From NCBI GenBank assembly GCA_973895155.1, contig OZ316893.1, positions 20,336,001 through 20,400,000 of the forward strand: a DNA stretch of 64,000 bases, in the 5' to 3' direction. Of this stretch, positions 61,801 to 64,000 are shown in pieces (position 1 is the stretch's first letter; every line of letters starts with the position of its first letter). Source of the stretch: Marsupella aquatica. Taxonomy: Eukaryota; Marchantiophyta. Below the pieces are notes generated by a model. That model was given only the letters and a program-made list of their open reading frames with translations. It was not told the DNA's origin and made no database searches. Position numbers and translations under genes: made by a program.

Positions 61801-64000
61801 TTTCCTTAGACAAAAGTCACGGAGTTGGACGCCGGATAGATTTTGTCCAAACGGTGCCCCAAGGTAAGAAGAAACCTGTCCCTGTGGTATGACTATACAG
61901 TTAGAACTCATCAACCATTGCGGAGGATTAGGCAGGCTAAAGACGAGAACCTCCATTTTCTTGATATTCAGTCGGGCGCCAGCAGCTAGTTCGTAGAGGT
62001 CCATGTGTTCTCTTATTTCTAGGAAGCAAGACTCTTGAGCTGGTGTGAAGATACCCAAATCATCCGCGAAAAATTGATGGAATAGGGTGAGATTGGTACT
62101 TACCTCGATGCCATGCACCCTTCCTGACAATAGAGCTGCATCAAAAACGTCCATTAGAGGCTGGGTAGATAATGCGTATATGAGAGGTGCCAGCGGACAA
62201 CCCTGACGGACACCACATGATAATGGAATGGGCTCGGTGAATTGACTGTTTACATGGACTTTTGCTGAGGCTAGAGACATTAAGCCCATTATGTTACGAG
62301 TGAGTTGAGTACTCAACCCAGAAGTGATCAACGTCTCCCTTATGTAGCGGTGATCCACCCGATCGAAAGCCTTTGAAAAATCCATCTTTAAAAAAAGTGC
62401 CGGAACGTTATTTGTGGAGAGCCAGTCACTAGCCAACCAAGCCAAGGAAATATTGTCGAGGATTTGTCTTCCCGGGACGAATCCAGTCTGTTGGACGTTA
62501 ACCATCTTTGGAAGGACCTTGCTGAGCCTAGTTGCTATTAGTTTGGCTATAATTTTATAAGCAATGTTGAGGAGCGTAATCGGGCGCCAATCAGTGAGTC
62601 TAGATTTGTCAGAGGATTTGGGAACTAACTTTATGACGCCGTCCAAAAAACCTGGAAGCATTATTCCGTCCGACCAAAAGGATACCAGCATTGCATGAAA
62701 GGCAGGGGCTATGAATATCCAACAACTCAAGAAGACTTCTACGGTTAGCCCATCAATGCCAGGTGCTTTGTTCTTTTGGATTCGATTAGCCGCACTAAAT
62801 AATTCTTCTATAGTCGGAACCCTATCCAGTAAGTTAGTGTCATCCACTGATAAACGAGAAGAAGAGAATCTCAATATCTTTTTCCTGGCATCCGAATGCA
62901 AAATAGATTCTAGGGCATCTGGGGAGTATAGGGAGCGGTAGAAATTACCTACTTCTACCAGAATCTGGTCCCGGTCACCAGTAGAGGAGCCATCAGTGAG
63001 GCGTAGGTTAGTGATCGAGGCCCGTTGCTGCTGATTTCTTACCATGTTGAAAAAGAATTTTGTGGATGCATCACCTATTCCCAACCAGCGGATCCTTGAT
63101 TTTTGTCTGAGGTCGATCGCTTCTCGGAACTCCAAGTCACGAAGAGATACCTCTGCATCTCGTAACTCAGATAAGGTGTTCCGAGAGTGATCAAAGTCTG
63201 CATAGGAACGAAGATGCAACACTTTCTTTCTTAGCAAATCTGTACTTATGTACTTGTCGGATTTTTTTGATTGTATTTCCATGTATTGCCTGCGAAGTCG
63301 TTTGCTGGCAAGCGAGAAGGCTAGTTTCGGGTCGGTTGATGAAGATGAGTGGTTAGTCCATGCCAGTTCCAAAAGAGCGATGTTGGCTTTATCTTTTAGA
63401 ATCCAATGGTTTGCTTTAAAGTAAGACGCCCTTAAGTCCGTCCTGGGCGAGTTGATTGGCAAGCTGATAATACAAGAAAATGAGATAGGACAGTGGTCTG
63501 AGAGCGGCCTATCATGATGATCTGACAAAGATAGTATTCGGTCGATCCATGATCCGCGATTGCTAAGATAGAACCTGTCCAGTCTAGACTGTTGGACCCC
63601 GTTAAGTGTGTCTCTACGCCAAGTGAAGCAAGAACCAGGGACAGAAGGGACCAACTTATACACATCATACAGGTCTAGGCGACTCTTTAGAGCGGACCAA
63701 GCAAGAAGTTCAGACCCCGAGAGTAACGATGAGTGGCCACCCACCGAGTCCTGCACATTTTCAGTCATGTTGAAGTCCCCTGCCATTATCCAGTTCCCGC
63801 CAGGTAGAGAGGTAAGGAGGTCTTCCCAAAGGTGGGTGCGTATAGAGGAAATATTAGAGGCATACAGACCAACAATCCCAAATAAACCAAGATCGTTGTT
63901 AACAACAGCCCAGATAGCGCTACTTATTGGAGATATGCCATGTCTCATTATCTGTAGAGAGGGGTGTAGAAGCATAGCAGCTCCACCCCTACCGAGAAGG
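58849..64000 (-). mobile_element. L1-like LINE, 3' part, poly(A) end included, 5' end outside the window
   Basis: A run of about 15 T at 58849-58864 is the poly(A) tail of a minus-strand element. The reverse-transcriptase ORF occupies 60301 to the window edge, leaving about 1.4 kb of 3' untranslated sequence (58865-60300). The 5' part, including any ORF1, lies beyond 64000. The left target flank is near aaaacctaag at 58845; the matching duplication cannot be seen. Confidence 0.85.
60301..64000 (-). CDS. LINE ORF2 polyprotein: endonuclease, reverse transcriptase, zf-RVT (5' partial)
   Basis: The frame is open without a stop from 60301 to the right edge, over 1230 codons; it continues upstream of the Met at 63975 with the endonuclease motif GRGGAAM. 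In order it shows an APE-type endonuclease (MAGDFNM, QSRLDRFYL, SDHCPIS), then a reverse transcriptase with KNKAPGIDGL, WRPITLLNIAYKI, TGFVPGRQI, LKMDFSKAFDRVDH, CGVRQGCPLAPLIY and the catalytic FADD (FFADDLGIF), and finally a zf-RVT domain (RGKIFLWRVLAAGLF, CGHDDGSCSSC, DNQHIFFVC). The protein nicks target DNA and reverse-transcribes its own RNA at the nick. An uninterrupted frame suggests a young copy that may still be competent, but the N-terminus is unseen. Confidence 0.93.
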   Translation of the reverse strand, partial: LLGRGGAAMLLHPSLQIMRHGISPISSAIWAVVNNDLGLFGIVGLYASNISSIRTHLWEDLLTSLPGGNWIMAGDFNMTENVQDSVGGHSSLLSGSELLAWSALKSRLDLYDVYKLVPSVPGSCFTWRRDTLNGVQQSRLDRFYLSNRGSWIDRILSLSDHHDRPLSDHCPISFSCIISLPINSPRTDLRASYFKANHWILKDKANIALLELAWTNHSSSSTDPKLAFSLASKRLRRQYMEIQSKKSDKYISTDLLRKKVLHLRSYADFDHSRNTLSELRDAEVSLRDLEFREAIDLRQKSRIRWLGIGDASTKFFFNMVRNQQQRASITNLRLTDGSSTGDRDQILVEVGNFYRSLYSPDALESILHSDARKKILRFSSSRLSVDDTNLLDRVPTIEELFSAANRIQKNKAPGIDGLTVEVFLSCWIFIAPAFHAMLVSFWSDGIMLPGFLDGVIKLVPKSSDKSRLTDWRPITLLNIAYKIIAKLIATRLSKVLPKMVNVQQTGFVPGRQILDNISLAWLASDWLSTNNVPALFLKMDFSKAFDRVDHRYIRETLITSGLSTQLTRNIMGLMSLASAKVHVNSQFTEPIPLSCGVRQGCPLAPLIYALSTQPLMDVFDAALLSGRVHGIEVSTNLTLFHQFFADDLGIFTPAQESCFLEIREHMDLYELAAGARLNIKKMEVLVFSLPNPPQWLMSSNCIVIPQGQVSSYLGAPFGQNLSGVQLRDFCLRKLNKRLASWSNKSFSFTGRVLLVKQVLLSMSVYHMMYSPFSASLSYEIQRTCKDFIWGFNKEGGRKVPLVSWDRLCGRKQDGGLGFKDIQLQATALLTRWSVRMLSDSRSKWAILFSKNLGLASWNHSVRLRQLRYTIMDRFLFSSPSSFRGMNFTAGIWKAWARVRVFLHWRSDSLATPARWSLGHLLPKCFSSLGLPKSVIPCFLVACSRINIRVFSDLWDFDAGCWKDISYSLARVRGLTRLDKEALLNVLLLLQTGPPPSLSLIFEPAQWYWFGKIDHIRPRSLLSSQAYKYLDQSRCDFLSLNLRWGSFDSLALWQRRWRRIWRSDLSHRGKIFLWRVLAAGLFNGKRALQCGHDDGSCSSCPQLLEDNQHIFFVCSHAVSVWNRSAWFFERLPAMSYLPGGHSLITTIDMALGRTPQRSARLFVIYEILWLIWRNRNSRLFRSQSVVFSPYVAASSSVQHIHSVALYAESEKKKKRLYYAKKYISRTLHNRSCC

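Noticed and set aside
1-64000. CRISPR arrays, bacterial operons, rRNA genes or a prophage-like system
   Set aside because: The tandem arrays lack the direct-repeat/unique-spacer structure. Introns, SINEs and a LINE identify nuclear plant DNA, and no rRNA or intact tRNA was recognised by eye.

Overview
This is a stretch of plant nuclear chromosome. The genes are intron-containing and plant-typical: an RDR6-type RNA-dependent RNA polymerase, a plasma-membrane H+-ATPase with the YTV 14-3-3 tail, an AVT3-like vacuolar amino-acid transporter, a plastid-type alpha/beta hydrolase and a plant L1-like LINE. Introns of roughly 60-760 bases and long spacers full of MITEs, SINE-like sequences and minisatellites would fit a mid-sized land-plant genome. 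A non-seed plant such as a bryophyte is possible, but nothing in the sequence fixes the lineage.

Layout: RDR6-like gene on + (1546-5317, two coding exons); a repeat-bearing spacer; a broken intronless KIN17 copy on + (8704 to about 9285); a long spacer (9.3-18.3 kb) with a pogo-like MITE candidate, SINE-like sequences, a dispersed repeat family and a clean hairpin MITE; the H+-ATPase on + (18352-25332, 19 coding exons); a repeat-dense spacer (25.3-33.8 kb) with a 34-36-base minisatellite and a 184-base tandem array; the amino-acid transporter on + (33808-35869, two exons); the hydrolase on - (41587 down to 37015, 11 exons); a spacer; an unrecognised four-exon gene on + (45977-48223); a spacer (48.2-58.8 kb) with minisatellites, a SINE-like element and G-tract MITEs; and the 3' part of a LINE on - running off the right edge (58849-64000).

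The genes do not form a pathway. RDR6 makes dsRNA for secondary siRNA production, the ATPase powers the plasma membrane, the transporter probably moves neutral amino acids across the tonoplast and the hydrolase is probably plastidic. They look like ordinary scattered plant genes. I reconstructed all exon boundaries by hand from reading-frame continuity, GT/GC-AG sites and remembered family sequence. In each multi-exon gene the phases close exactly.

I found no convincing new multi-gene system. The points most worth a second look are the unrecognised 221-residue gene, a hydrolase that seems to have Leu at its nucleophile position, two GC-AG introns in one gene, a MITE insertion with its empty-site paralogue in the same window, a G-tract MITE family, and the decayed KIN17 copy beside a sequence duplicated 9 kb away.
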